64,000 nt of DNA from Glaciecola sp964621345 (lineage in GTDB: Bacteria; Pseudomonadota; Gammaproteobacteria; Enterobacterales; Alteromonadaceae), in the NCBI GenBank assembly GCA_964621345.1, contig CAZUON010000010.1, positions 1 through 64,000 on the forward strand, written 5' to 3'. The notes below the pieces were generated by a model. It was not told where the DNA came from. It worked only from the letters and a program-made list of their open reading frames with translations, and searched no databases. The position numbers were made by a program, and so were the translations under genes. Below are positions 9,436-18,072 of this stretch, piece by piece. Position 1 is the first letter of the stretch; each line of letters starts with the position of its first letter.

Positions 9436-10428
9436 GTGCATTTATATACAAACATAAAAAAAGGAATGAAAAGACGAGCGTTTACCGAACGCGTTGTTTT
9501 AGCGGTTGCTTTGCTGTCATTGTTTGCGGTATTCCCGATGTTGTTTGCAAGAACAATTGAAAAAAATTGGTATATGGTTGCTTTAGATATCGGTTTATTG
9601 TTCATGTTTTTTATCATCGCTCTGAATGTTCTTAACCGACGCCGTTTAGAGCTCTCGCGTTGCGTGTTAGGCGGGGTAATGGTTTTTGGCATGATAGGGA
9701 CCTCGGTTTTAGGTCAGAACTTAAATATATATTGGCTTTACCCTGGGTTTATCGCATTATTTTTTATGTTCACGCCAAAAGTCGCAATTTGGATGACCCT
9801 TTTTGTTTGCTTAATGGTATTCCCATCGTTATTTGTGAGTCTTGATGCTATTGAGCTATTTAAGCTTTACGCGACTTTAATGCCCACAATTGTATTTATT
9901 TATTACTTTAGTAAAGAAATGCGCAGTCAGCATGCAGAATTAAACTCTCTTGTGAGCGTTGATTACTTAACGCAAGCTGGCAATAGAAGAGCCTTTAATA
10001 AAGCAGCTGAAAGTTGTATTTCTCAAGAAAATCGTAAAAAACTAAAAAGTGCACTTATCGTGTTTGATATGGACCATTTTAAACAGTTAAACGATAGACA
10101 TGGCCATGGAATAGGGGATGCTGTTTTAAAAGACGTTACTCGTATTGTTAGCCACTGCATTAGAAAAAGCGATCAGGTTTTCCGTTTAGGTGGAGAAGAG
10201 TTCGCTATAGTTGTGCCTAACAGCAACCAAAATGATGCGTTAGCTATTGCTGAAAAAATACGTGCTAGTATTCATCAGTTGCGCGATGAAGATTTACCAA
10301 GGTTTACGGTGTCTTTTGGCCTTACTGAGCTAACAGAAAATGATACTGTCGCTAGTTGGATGGAACGTGCCGATCAGGCATTATATTCATCTAAAGAGAA
10401 CGGAAGAAATCAAATTAGTGCCGCTTAA
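9436..10428 (+). CDS. Membrane-anchored diguanylate cyclase (GGDEF)
   Basis: 330 residues: about five hydrophobic segments (20-160) with no recognised sensor family, then a GGDEF domain. The active-site loop is GGEEF at 252-256, the metal-binding segment is DMDHFKQLND from residue 211, and an RxxD product-inhibition site (RKSD, 243-246) sits exactly five residues before GGEEF. All features point to an active, feedback-inhibited c-di-GMP synthase. The start is a GTG with an AGG-type site; an internal ATG at 9466 is the alternative. No phosphodiesterase domain is attached and no partner gene is adjacent. Confidence 0.9.
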   Translation: MHLYTNIKKGMKRRAFTERVVLAVALLSLFAVFPMLFARTIEKNWYMVALDIGLLFMFFIIALNVLNRRRLELSRCVLGGVMVFGMIGTSVLGQNLNIYWLYPGFIALFFMFTPKVAIWMTLFVCLMVFPSLFVSLDAIELFKLYATLMPTIVFIYYFSKEMRSQHAELNSLVSVDYLTQAGNRRAFNKAAESCISQENRKKLKSALIVFDMDHFKQLNDRHGHGIGDAVLKDVTRIVSHCIRKSDQVFRLGGEEFAIVVPNSNQNDALAIAEKIRASIHQLRDEDLPRFTVSFGLTELTENDTVASWMERADQALYSSKENGRNQISAA

Positions 10429-10483
10429 GTTTTTAAACACGGAAAGCGGCACAAGTGGATCAAGTTCATTGATATGATAAATG

Positions 10484-10783
10484 TTAAGGCAGCACTTTTT
10501 TATAAGGTTTTACGGTAACTTTTTCGTAAACATCGGCATGTGCGTAGGGGTCATCTGCGGCCCATTCTGTTGCTTGCTCGAGTGAATCAAACTCGGCAAT
10601 AACCAAAGAACCCGTAAACCCAGCGGGACCAGGATCAATCGCGTCAATTGCTGGGTTAGGGCCCGCAACCAGCAAACGTCCTTGAGCCTTTAGTACTTCT
10701 AAACGTGCAAGGTGGTCAGCTCGCGCCCCCATTCTGCGTGACAAAGATTCGGCTTTGTCCTCTGTATAAATCATATAAAGCAT
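10484..10783 (-). CDS. yciI: YciI family protein
   Basis: 99-residue ferredoxin-like-fold protein of the YciI family. MLYMIYTEDK, a conserved His near residue 24, GRLLVAGP and the DPYAHADVYEKVTV tail are all recognisable. Its biochemical role is not established. It starts eight bases after the trpA stop on the same strand, so it probably rides on the end of the trp transcript. Confidence 0.88.
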   Translation of the reverse strand: MLYMIYTEDKAESLSRRMGARADHLARLEVLKAQGRLLVAGPNPAIDAIDPGPAGFTGSLVIAEFDSLEQATEWAADDPYAHADVYEKVTVKPYKKVLP

Positions 10784-10791
10784 TGTGTATC

Positions 10792-11625
10792 CTATTTGTT
10801 TTTAGTTGCCGCTTTCATACTGCCAACAAACTTGATAAGTGCGGCTTTTGTCGCGTCCATGTCACCTAAGTGCTTCTCAATAATATTAACTGTAGCAGAG
10901 CCTGAAATCGCACCAGCCGCGCCACCTTTTATTGCAGAGCTGACTTGTTCGGGATTTGAAATGCCAAAGCCTAACAAAGGCGGTGCTACTTTATATTGAT
11001 TGAGTTTCGAAATTAGGGCCTCAGCCGGAATATCTGCAGCTGTTTCTACGCCTGTCACGCCCGCTCTACCTAATAAATAAGTGTAGCCGCTAGACTTATC
11101 GCCAATAGCAGAAAGCGTTTCCTCGTTGGCATTTGGTGGCGCGATTAAGATTTGTTGGATGTTATGTGTTTTTGCTATTTCAATAAACCGGTCGGCTTCG
11201 CGCAAGGGAACATCAGCAATTAAAATTGAATCGACTCCGGCCTCTGCCGCTTGGCGATAAAATGTATCAAGGCCTTTTGCAAGCACTAGGTTGCTGTACA
11301 ACAATAAACCAATAGGAATGTCTTGATGTTGCTCGCGCACTTTGCGAATAATATCAAAGCAGTCATCGGGTCTAACGCCGTTATCTAGCGCACGAATGCT
11401 TGCTTTTTGGATGGTAGGGCCATCGGCAATTGGGTCTGAGTAAGGTATACCTAACTCAAGCGCATCCGCGCCGCCTTCGATTAAGGCCTTAACAATCTCC
11501 AGTGAGCTTTGTGGCTCAGGATCGCCTAACATTACAAATGGCACAAACGCACCTTCGTTTACGCCGTTTAAACGGATAAACATGTTGTCGTAGCGTCCAG
11601 TTCCCTTAAAATCAGTATTTGCCAT
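10792..11625 (-). CDS. trpA: Tryptophan synthase alpha subunit
   Basis: TIM-barrel subunit (277 residues) that cleaves indole-3-glycerol phosphate to indole and glyceraldehyde 3-phosphate. The motif LELGIPYSDPIADGP holds the catalytic Glu and Asp region, and GFGISNPEQV and GAAGAISGSA form the phosphate-binding end. The ATG overlaps the trpB stop by one base (TAATG), so translation is coupled, as expected for a tight alpha2beta2 complex. Confidence 0.97.
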   Translation of the reverse strand: MANTDFKGTGRYDNMFIRLNGVNEGAFVPFVMLGDPEPQSSLEIVKALIEGGADALELGIPYSDPIADGPTIQKASIRALDNGVRPDDCFDIIRKVREQHQDIPIGLLLYSNLVLAKGLDTFYRQAAEAGVDSILIADVPLREADRFIEIAKTHNIQQILIAPPNANEETLSAIGDKSSGYTYLLGRAGVTGVETAADIPAEALISKLNQYKVAPPLLGFGISNPEQVSSAIKGGAAGAISGSATVNIIEKHLGDMDATKAALIKFVGSMKAATKNK

Positions 11626-12806
11626 TACAGCTTGTCTCCTAAAATCTTGATCACGTGGTCGAGGTCTTTATCACCGCGCCCCGACAAATTCACCACAATA
11701 ATGGTACCGTCTTCGGCTTCTTCTGCCATATTAAGCGCATGCGCGATGGCGTGGGAGGATTCCAGAGCAGGGATAATGCCTTCTTTTTGTGCGAGCAGCT
11801 GAAAGGCGTTAAGCGCTTCGGTATCGGTAACGGCGACATATTCTGCCCGACCAATATCCGACAAATAAGCATGTTGAGGACCCACCGCTGGATAGTCTAA
11901 GCCCGCGCTAACTGAATAAGATTCTTCAATCTGACCATCGTTATCTTGCATAATAAAAGTAAATGCGCCGTGCAAAATACCTTTAGTACCAGTGCAAATC
12001 GTTGCGCCGTGTTCTTTGGTGTGTACGCCTTTACCTGCGGGCTCAACACCCACTAGCGCGACACTTGGCTCGTCTATGAAATCTGCAAACATACCGATAG
12101 CATTAGAGCCACCGCCTACGCATGCAACTACCGCATCGGGTAAGCGACCTTCTTTTTCAAGAATCTGTGCACGGGTTTCTTCACCAATCATGCGATGGTA
12201 TTCGCGCACAATAGTTGGGAAGGGGTGAGGGCCTGCTGCTGTGCCCAGCAAATAATGCGCTTTGTCGTAGTTTGCAGACCAGTCGCGCATGGCTTCATTT
12301 ACTGCGTCTTTTAAAGTGCCAGAGCCTGAATCAACAGGAATAACTTCTGCACCCATCAAACGCATTCTAAATACATTAGGGGATTGACGCTCAACATCTT
12401 TTGCGCCCATGTAAATGCGTGCTTTTAAGCCAAGTAATGCGCAGGCTAATGCGGTAGCTACGCCATGCTGTCCAGCACCGGTTTCCGCTATGACTTCTGT
12501 TTTACCCATGCGTTTAGTTAACAGGGCTTGTCCTAAAACTTGGTTTGTTTTATGCGCACCGCCGTGGAGTAAATCTTCACGCTTTAAGTATAGCTTTACA
12601 TTGGGGTTGGCAACTAAATTACGCGAAAGCGTCATAGCAGTAGGTCTTCCGGCGTAATCTTTTAGTAGTGCCATAAACTCTTTTTGAAAGCTCGGATCGT
12701 CTTTAGCATCTAAAAAAGCTTGTTCTAGTTGGTCTAGCGCAGGAATTAACAACTCTGGCACGTACATACCGCCAAACTCACCAAATTTTGTTTCTAATTT
12801 ATTCAT
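11625..12806 (-). CDS. trpB: Tryptophan synthase beta subunit
   Basis: PLP enzyme of 393 residues that condenses indole with serine. The PLP lysine is Lys86 in HGGAHKTNQV, and the phosphate-binding glycine loop is GGGSNAIG. The C-terminal VVNLSGRGDKD segment is intact. Length and motifs match the canonical TrpB1. It lies 13 bases downstream of trpCF in the operon. Confidence 0.98.
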   Translation of the reverse strand: MNKLETKFGEFGGMYVPELLIPALDQLEQAFLDAKDDPSFQKEFMALLKDYAGRPTAMTLSRNLVANPNVKLYLKREDLLHGGAHKTNQVLGQALLTKRMGKTEVIAETGAGQHGVATALACALLGLKARIYMGAKDVERQSPNVFRMRLMGAEVIPVDSGSGTLKDAVNEAMRDWSANYDKAHYLLGTAAGPHPFPTIVREYHRMIGEETRAQILEKEGRLPDAVVACVGGGSNAIGMFADFIDEPSVALVGVEPAGKGVHTKEHGATICTGTKGILHGAFTFIMQDNDGQIEESYSVSAGLDYPAVGPQHAYLSDIGRAEYVAVTDTEALNAFQLLAQKEGIIPALESSHAIAHALNMAEEAEDGTIIVVNLSGRGDKDLDHVIKILGDKL

Positions 12807-12819
12807 CGTTTTTGCCTTT

Positions 12820-14262
12820 TTATATACGAAGCGATGAAAACATCGCCCGTATCTTTGCTAAATCTTTTTTACCGGGCGCATGCTCTACGCCGCTATTTAC
12901 ATCAATACAAGTCACATTCTGCTGCATCGCCGACTGGGCATTGTTGGCATCGAGACCGCCTGCTAAAACAATCGGCAGGTGACTGTTAAGCCCATCGATT
13001 ATTCGCCAATCAAACTGTTGCCCCGTGCCGCCACTTTGTTTGCCAACTTTGCAATCGAATAGCCATCGGTCAATATCGCCAGACGCTTGGCCATAAGCGG
13101 CCATTTTTTCTTTAACAGACTGCGCGCTTTCAGTTGACTCAGAGGAGCTGGCATTAGCGCCATTTTGTTCTACCGAAATTACCTTCCAAATTTGGCAAGT
13201 CTCGGGCAATGCTCGGCGCAAGTCTTGTATGTATTGTGATGACTCATTGCCATGCAATTGCACTGCACTAAGACCTAAAGCATTAGTGTAATCAACCACT
13301 TGCGCAAGTGGAGCGTCAACAAACACGCCTACATAGTTAAACGCTTGTGCCGCTTTAATCTCAAGTGCGCACTCCAAAGAAACAAAGCGCGGCGAGTTAG
13401 GTGCAAAAATAAACCCCATGTAACTGGCTTGAGTGCCTGCAATTGCTTTCGCGTCATTTACTTCAGTGATACCGCAGATTTTTACTTCACCATAGACTAA
13501 TTGGTTTACTGCGGCGTCTAAATCGTTTTGAGCCATTAGTGAGGAGCCTACTAAGTAACCATCCACCAAATGATTGAGGCGTTGTAAATCTTGATGCGTA
13601 TAAATACCTGACTCAGAAATAATCACGCCATCAAAATCGCTTTCTCGTATCATCGGTACGAGCTTTTCTGTAGTGGCAAGGTCGGTGGATAAATCGCGCA
13701 GGTCGCGATTATTTATGCCAATAACCTTTGCGCCTAAGGCGAGTGCACGCTGGGTTTCTTCTTCGTTACTTACCTCAGTCAATACTTCCATTCCCAGAGA
13801 GAAAGTCAGCTCTGCCAAGTTGCGATACTCTTCATCGTTAAGTACCGATAACATCAGTAGCACGGCGTCAGCATTATAATAACGCGCTAAATAAATCTGA
13901 TAGGGCACTACAAAAAAATCTTTATTAAGAACCGGTTGCTCAACACGAGCCGTAACATAGGCTAAATATTCAAAGCGGCCTTGAAAGTACTTTTCATCTG
14001 TTAGTACCGAAAAACACGCCGCTTCTTTTTTATAAGCGCTCAGTATTTCATCTAAATCAAAGTTTTCGCGAATAAGACCTTTTGAAGGAGATGCTTTCTT
14101 GCACTCAAACACAAAACCGGCGGTATCTTTGCTAAGCGCGTTAATAAAAGATTTCTCACATGGCTTGAGGTCATCAATAAACTCACTTAACGGAAAGTCG
14201 ATTTCTCTTTGTGCAATCTCTTCGCGTTTGTCGGTGACTATTTTGGCTAGTACATCTGCCAC
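12820..14262 (-). CDS. trpCF: Bifunctional indole-3-glycerol-phosphate synthase / phosphoribosylanthranilate isomerase
   Basis: Two fused TIM barrels (480 residues) catalysing consecutive steps. The TrpC half (about 1-255) shows FECKKASPSKG, GINNRDL and IISESGI. The TrpF half begins at VKICGITEVNDA and shows GFIFAPNSPR, AVQLHGNE and VLAGGLDANN. The fusion is typical of gammaproteobacteria. The GTG at 14262 is preferred: it sits one base after the trpD stop with a strong GGAGAGGG site, whereas the open frame to an ATG at 14301 would overlap trpD by 38 bases. The TrpF half carries a Ser/Glu-rich insertion (about residues 385-400). Confidence 0.96.
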   Translation of the reverse strand: MADVLAKIVTDKREEIAQREIDFPLSEFIDDLKPCEKSFINALSKDTAGFVFECKKASPSKGLIRENFDLDEILSAYKKEAACFSVLTDEKYFQGRFEYLAYVTARVEQPVLNKDFFVVPYQIYLARYYNADAVLLMLSVLNDEEYRNLAELTFSLGMEVLTEVSNEEETQRALALGAKVIGINNRDLRDLSTDLATTEKLVPMIRESDFDGVIISESGIYTHQDLQRLNHLVDGYLVGSSLMAQNDLDAAVNQLVYGEVKICGITEVNDAKAIAGTQASYMGFIFAPNSPRFVSLECALEIKAAQAFNYVGVFVDAPLAQVVDYTNALGLSAVQLHGNESSQYIQDLRRALPETCQIWKVISVEQNGANASSSESTESAQSVKEKMAAYGQASGDIDRWLFDCKVGKQSGGTGQQFDWRIIDGLNSHLPIVLAGGLDANNAQSAMQQNVTCIDVNSGVEHAPGKKDLAKIRAMFSSLRI

Positions 14263-14263
14263 G

Positions 14264-15289
14264 TTAACCCTCTCCTTTACTGATTTTTGCGGCGAGCTCA
14301 ATTGTACGCATAGGCGCGCCGGAATTTATGGTGTCGATGACTTGTTCAAAACAACTTTGCTTACTGCGTTCAGGCGAATTAACCCAGAGCAGGGCAGCTG
14401 CATTAACTGCAATTGCTTCTCGATGAGCAACTTGGCCTTTGCCACTTAATACTTGAGCAATAGCATCTACATTGTGCTCAGGTTCGCCACCTTCAATTGC
14501 CGACATGGGCGCAGTTGTCGCGCCAAAATCTGAGGCATCAAAACGCATACTAACAATCCCATCATCGGTGACGTGTCGGGCCTGTGTTGGTCCGTGCAGT
14601 GCAATTTCATCTAAGCCATCGCCATGCACGACCAATGCGTTCTTATGCCCAAGTTTAGCAAGCACATCAGCGTACACATCGAGTAATTGCGGTTGATATA
14701 CCCCATATACTCCATAGTTTGGCTTAGCCGGGTTTGCTAAGGGGCCTAAAATGTTGAACAAGGTTCGAGTTTTTAATGCGGTTCTAACCGGCATAGCATG
14801 CCCAACACCGCTATGATAATTAGGCGCGGCTAAAAAGCATAAGTTTGCTTCATCTAAACATTGGCGTGCGAGCTGTGGCGTCATCATCAAGTCCATACCA
14901 AAACCGGCAAACAAATCAGATGAGCCTGACTTGCTAGATACGCTGCGATTACCATGTTTTGCAACCTTAATACCGCAGGCTGCTGCAACAATTGCCGCCG
15001 CGCTCGATATGTTAATAGTGTTGGAACCGTCTCCACCGGTGCCAACAATATCACTGAAGCTATAGTCTGGACGAGGGAAGGCTTTAGCGTGCTCAACCAT
15101 GGCACTCGCCGCCCCAGCAATTTCATCGCTTTTCTCGCCTTTGATCTTTAACGCAGTCAGTAAAGCTGAAATAACAACGCCATCTAATTCACCTCGCATA
15201 AGCTGGGCGAATACTGTATGACTTTGCTTCGCGCTTAAATCCTTCCCTTGGTACAAAAGCTCTAAAATACTTAACGTTTCCTCAGTCAT
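14264..15289 (-). CDS. trpD: Anthranilate phosphoribosyltransferase
   Basis: 341-residue class IV phosphoribosyltransferase transferring ribose phosphate to anthranilate. The GTGGDGSNTINIS loop binds PRPP and KHGNRSVSSKSGSSD is the family signature. It is a stand-alone TrpD, not fused to the glutaminase as in E. coli. Its ATG overlaps the trpG stop by four bases. Confidence 0.97.
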   Translation of the reverse strand: MTEETLSILELLYQGKDLSAKQSHTVFAQLMRGELDGVVISALLTALKIKGEKSDEIAGAASAMVEHAKAFPRPDYSFSDIVGTGGDGSNTINISSAAAIVAAACGIKVAKHGNRSVSSKSGSSDLFAGFGMDLMMTPQLARQCLDEANLCFLAAPNYHSGVGHAMPVRTALKTRTLFNILGPLANPAKPNYGVYGVYQPQLLDVYADVLAKLGHKNALVVHGDGLDEIALHGPTQARHVTDDGIVSMRFDASDFGATTAPMSAIEGGEPEHNVDAIAQVLSGKGQVAHREAIAVNAAALLWVNSPERSKQSCFEQVIDTINSGAPMRTIELAAKISKGEG

Positions 15290-15945
15290 GAGTCTTCCTT
15301 AATATTGAGTACATCACGCTCATCATTAGCGTGAGTGTTCGCATGATTTTGCGTTAAATATGTAATCGCTTGAGATAGCAACATACTGCCGTCGCAGGTC
15401 AAAATTGACTCTGGGTGGAACTGAAATCCGAGCATGTTATCAGTCTGATGAATTATCGCCATGGGTAATCGGTCTATACTTGCTATCACCTGCAAACAAT
15501 CGGGTACGCTTGTTGCCACCAACGAATGGTAGCGGGCAATAGATAGAGGGTTAGTTAGGGTTTTAAATACCGGCGTAAAGTCATGGGTCATCAACGAAGC
15601 TTTACCATGCATCACATTTTCGGCTCTGCCCACTTTTCCGCCATACGCCTCAATAATTGCTTGATGACCTAAACAAATGCCTAATACCGGGTATTGACCT
15701 TTCACTTTTTCAAGTACATCAGGCATGTTTCCGGCATCTTTTGGGGCCCCTGGGCCAGGTGATAATAATAGTAATGTTGGGCCTAAAGACTGATACTGTG
15801 CCAGCTGATTAATAATAGTATCGCTTGGAACGTTGTTTCTAAATACTTTGAGCTCTAAGCCAAGTACACGCAGTTCATCTACAAGGTTGTAGGTAAAGCT
15901 ATCATGGTTATCGATGAGTACTACTTTGATGTTTGCAATATTCAT
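15286..15945 (-). CDS. trpG: Anthranilate synthase glutaminase subunit
   Basis: Class I glutamine amidotransferase (219 residues) feeding ammonia to TrpE. Seen are IDNHDSFTYNLVDE at the N-terminus, SPGPGAP (oxyanion region), nucleophile Cys91 in GICLGHQ, and the His-Glu pair in FQFHPES. The ATG at 15945 with AGGAG eight bases upstream is preferred over an in-frame start inside trpE. Only four bases separate it from the trpE stop. Confidence 0.96.
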   Translation of the reverse strand: MNIANIKVVLIDNHDSFTYNLVDELRVLGLELKVFRNNVPSDTIINQLAQYQSLGPTLLLLSPGPGAPKDAGNMPDVLEKVKGQYPVLGICLGHQAIIEAYGGKVGRAENVMHGKASLMTHDFTPVFKTLTNPLSIARYHSLVATSVPDCLQVIASIDRLPMAIIHQTDNMLGFQFHPESILTCDGSMLLSQAITYLTQNHANTHANDERDVLNIKEDS

Positions 15946-15949
15946 CTGT

Positions 15950-17539
15950 TTATTCTCCTGCTTCGTTGGCGCTTTGAATCGCATGAATAACTGCTTGTGC
16001 TTTTGCGCGAGTTTCGTCGGCTTCAGATTGCGGAATCGAGTCTTTTACTACACCGGCACCTGCTTGAATATAAGCCGTTTGTTCTTTTACAAATGCACTG
16101 CGAATGACGATGCAGGTATCAAAGTCTCCAAGTCCATTTAAGTAGCCTACTGCTCCACCATAGCTGCCCCGGGTACATTTTTCAGTTTCGCGAATTAAGG
16201 ACGCTGCAGAAATTTTAGGTGCGCCAACAAGAGTGCCCATATTCATACATGCCTGATACGCGTGCAACGCGTCTAAATCTTCACGAAGTTGGCCAACGAC
16301 CCTCGACACTAAATGCATAACATGAGAATAGCGGTCAACCTTTAATAGGTCTTTTACATGCCGCGAACCAGGTTTAGATACCTTTGCAACATCGTTACGA
16401 GCTAAGTCGACTAACATAATATGTTCAGATTTTTCTTTTTCGTCTTGTTGCAAATTCAGCTCTAAGCGACTGTCTAAGTCTAAATCAATACTACCATCGG
16501 CGCGCTTACCACGAGGGCGCGTGCCCGCGATGGGATAAATCTCGACTTGGTTTGATGCGGTCTCGTACTTCAATGCTGATTCTGGTGATGCCCCAAAGAT
16601 GACAAAGTCATCGTCTTGCAAATAAAACATATAAGGCGAGGGATTGGTTTGTTTAAGGCGCTTGTAAGCTAACAATGCATCGGGGCAGGGCAGGGAAAAG
16701 CTGCGAGATGGAACAACCTGAAAAATATCACCGTCGAGAATGTGTTCTTGTAAATCCACTACATCTTTGCAGTATTGTTCGTCAGATTTATCGACCTTCA
16801 AGGTAGACTCTGAGTTATTTGTTTTACTTAAGGTAGAGGTATCGAATTTTATATTTTGCAGGTCATTTAGTTGATGCTTTACAATTTCTAAACGCTGTTG
16901 TTTTTCAAAGTACTGTTGGGCCACGTTGTCGCCACTAAATACACTGCCTAAGATTTCCGTTTTTTGCGCTTGATGATCAATCAATATAAGTGTTTCAGCT
17001 AAATAAAACACATAATCAGGACAGGAATTAACGCCCTTATCGACCGCTGGTAAGTTTTCAAAGCTTGCTAGTAAGTCGTAAGCAAATGCGCCACCTAAAA
17101 ATACCGCATGGGGATGGGACCTCAGGGCGGTAATGCTTCGCTGAATGGTGCGCAGTACATCAAATACCGATGGTGCTTTAAGACGACTGTCTTCGTCTAA
17201 AGAAGTATCGCTTGGGACAAACGTAAGAGTAAGCTCTTTGTTGCAAAAACTTTGTGTAAAGCTTTTCAGTTTAGTATGCAAAAAGCCAATCAGAGAGTGA
17301 CCATTTTCAGATACCGCACTCACTACAACGCGATGCTGTTGGCACTCGATGCGAAGCGCCGCATCAACGAGTATTAAACTTTTTAGATTATCTTTGCTGT
17401 CGATTTCTGCCGACTCAAGTAAAATGCTGTGCGGTTTTGCAAGCGCTTTATAACTGCGCAGTGGGTCCGACACATAGGGGGCATCGACCACTATGGTTTC
17501 TACCCGCCCTGCAGTACTGCCTAATTCCACCAAACTCAT
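15950..17539 (-). CDS. trpE: Anthranilate synthase component I
   Basis: 529-residue chorismate-binding enzyme making anthranilate. The C-terminal catalytic domain shows DGDIFQVVPSR, PSPYMFYL, PIAGTRPRG and EHIMLVDLARND. The N-terminal LLES at residues 40-43 matches the element that forms the tryptophan feedback site in enteric TrpE, so allosteric inhibition is likely. First structural gene of the operon; the leader peptide and attenuator lie upstream (17698-17825). Confidence 0.97.
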   Translation of the reverse strand: MSLVELGSTAGRVETIVVDAPYVSDPLRSYKALAKPHSILLESAEIDSKDNLKSLILVDAALRIECQQHRVVVSAVSENGHSLIGFLHTKLKSFTQSFCNKELTLTFVPSDTSLDEDSRLKAPSVFDVLRTIQRSITALRSHPHAVFLGGAFAYDLLASFENLPAVDKGVNSCPDYVFYLAETLILIDHQAQKTEILGSVFSGDNVAQQYFEKQQRLEIVKHQLNDLQNIKFDTSTLSKTNNSESTLKVDKSDEQYCKDVVDLQEHILDGDIFQVVPSRSFSLPCPDALLAYKRLKQTNPSPYMFYLQDDDFVIFGASPESALKYETASNQVEIYPIAGTRPRGKRADGSIDLDLDSRLELNLQQDEKEKSEHIMLVDLARNDVAKVSKPGSRHVKDLLKVDRYSHVMHLVSRVVGQLREDLDALHAYQACMNMGTLVGAPKISAASLIRETEKCTRGSYGGAVGYLNGLGDFDTCIVIRSAFVKEQTAYIQAGAGVVKDSIPQSEADETRAKAQAVIHAIQSANEAGE

Positions 17540-17697
17540 GTGCTTTCCTATTTTTGTTTCTCGTTATTTTTTAAGTGTATTACTGTTTTGAGCTGCATTT
17601 TTTACGTTGCGTCTGTGTTGCATTATGTGAGTCGAGTTATTCAGGGCGATTTTTATATTATGCTGTTTAAGTGAATGTTGGACTTAAAAAAAACAAT

Positions 17698-17722
17698 AAA
17701 AAAAGGCCCGATAACGGGCCTT
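17698..17722 (-). terminator. trp attenuator (intrinsic terminator)
   Basis: On the minus strand GGCCCG-TTAT-CGGGCC is followed by seven T. It lies about 30 bases after the leader-peptide stop and about 160 bases before trpE, the position of a region 3:4 terminator. A GGGCT at 17747-17751, overlapping the leader stop, can pair with GGCCC of the terminator's left arm, giving a short antiterminator when ribosomes stall at the Trp codons. Confidence 0.88.
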
Positions 17723-17750
17723 AATCACGTGCACACAAATGCCGCCAGCC

Positions 17751-17825
17751 CTAGGGTTGGTTGCTCCACCACCATACTACTGACATCGTATTTGAAGCCA
17801 TGTTAGCGTTGATTTGTTTTTGCAT
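17751..17825 (-). CDS. trpL: trp operon leader peptide (WWW)
   Basis: A 24-codon ORF ending in VVWWWSNQP. Its three consecutive Trp codons at 17766-17774 are the sensing element for transcription attenuation of the trp operon. The ATG at 17825 has GGA eight bases upstream. An in-frame ATG at 17801 would give a 16-residue version but has a poorer site. The stop is immediately followed by sequence complementary to the attenuator arm. The function follows from the classic trp attenuation layout; the peptide itself needs no stable product. Confidence 0.85.
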   Translation of the reverse strand: MQKQINANMASNTMSVVWWWSNQP

Positions 17826-17841
17826 GCTTTAATTCCATGTA

Positions 17842-17871
17842 ATTATATGTCATTAACTTAAAACTTGAACG
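17842..17871 (-). promoter_or_regulatory. Candidate trp promoter
   Basis: A perfect TATAAT lies at 17842-17847 (minus strand), with only a weak -35 (GTTCAA, 17-base spacer). Transcription would begin about ten bases before the leader ATG. An alternative TTGACA at 17943-17948 with TATCTT 15 bases on would give a roughly 90-base longer leader. No clear TrpR operator was seen. Confidence 0.4.
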
Positions 17872-17872
17872 A

Positions 17873-17905
17873 GAGAAGTCGGATATCCTTGCTAAACGAC
17901 TTCTC
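17873..17905. repeat. Inverted repeat upstream of trpL
   Basis: Perfect 9-bp arms GAGAAGTCG / CGACTTCTC separated by 15 bases, just upstream of the candidate trp -35. It could be a regulator-binding palindrome or, if the upstream TTGACA is used, a leader hairpin. It has no T-run. The rest of the 17.54-18.07 kb spacer holds only the trp leader and the rnm promoter. Confidence 0.55.
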
Positions 17906-18003
17906 GCAAATTCACGTATAGAAGATAACAAAAGACAATTTTTGTCAAGTATAAATCTTCTATTCTCGTAAAAAACACCCGTAAACTCCTATTGCTTTCG
18001 CGC

Positions 18004-18009
18004 TATAAT
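18004..18009 (+). promoter_or_regulatory. Candidate -10 element for rnm
   Basis: TATAAT in GCGCTATAATGGCG about 64 bases before the rnm start. No good -35 is visible at standard spacing, so this is only a plausible divergent promoter. Confidence 0.35.
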
Positions 18010-18072
18010 GGCGTTTGAATAACTAGGCGCGCTTATGCGCATGCTACTCTACTGATCAAAAGGCTGAATTGC

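Noticed and set aside
10418..10452. 9-bp inverted repeat (GTGCCGCTT / AAGCGGCAC) across the diguanylate cyclase stop
   Set aside because: Long 17-base loop and no T-run; too weak to call a terminator, though it may reduce read-through toward yciI.
14263..14301. Upstream ATG for trpCF
   Set aside because: It would overlap trpD by 38 bases and add unrelated residues; the GTG at 14262 has a near-perfect ribosome site.
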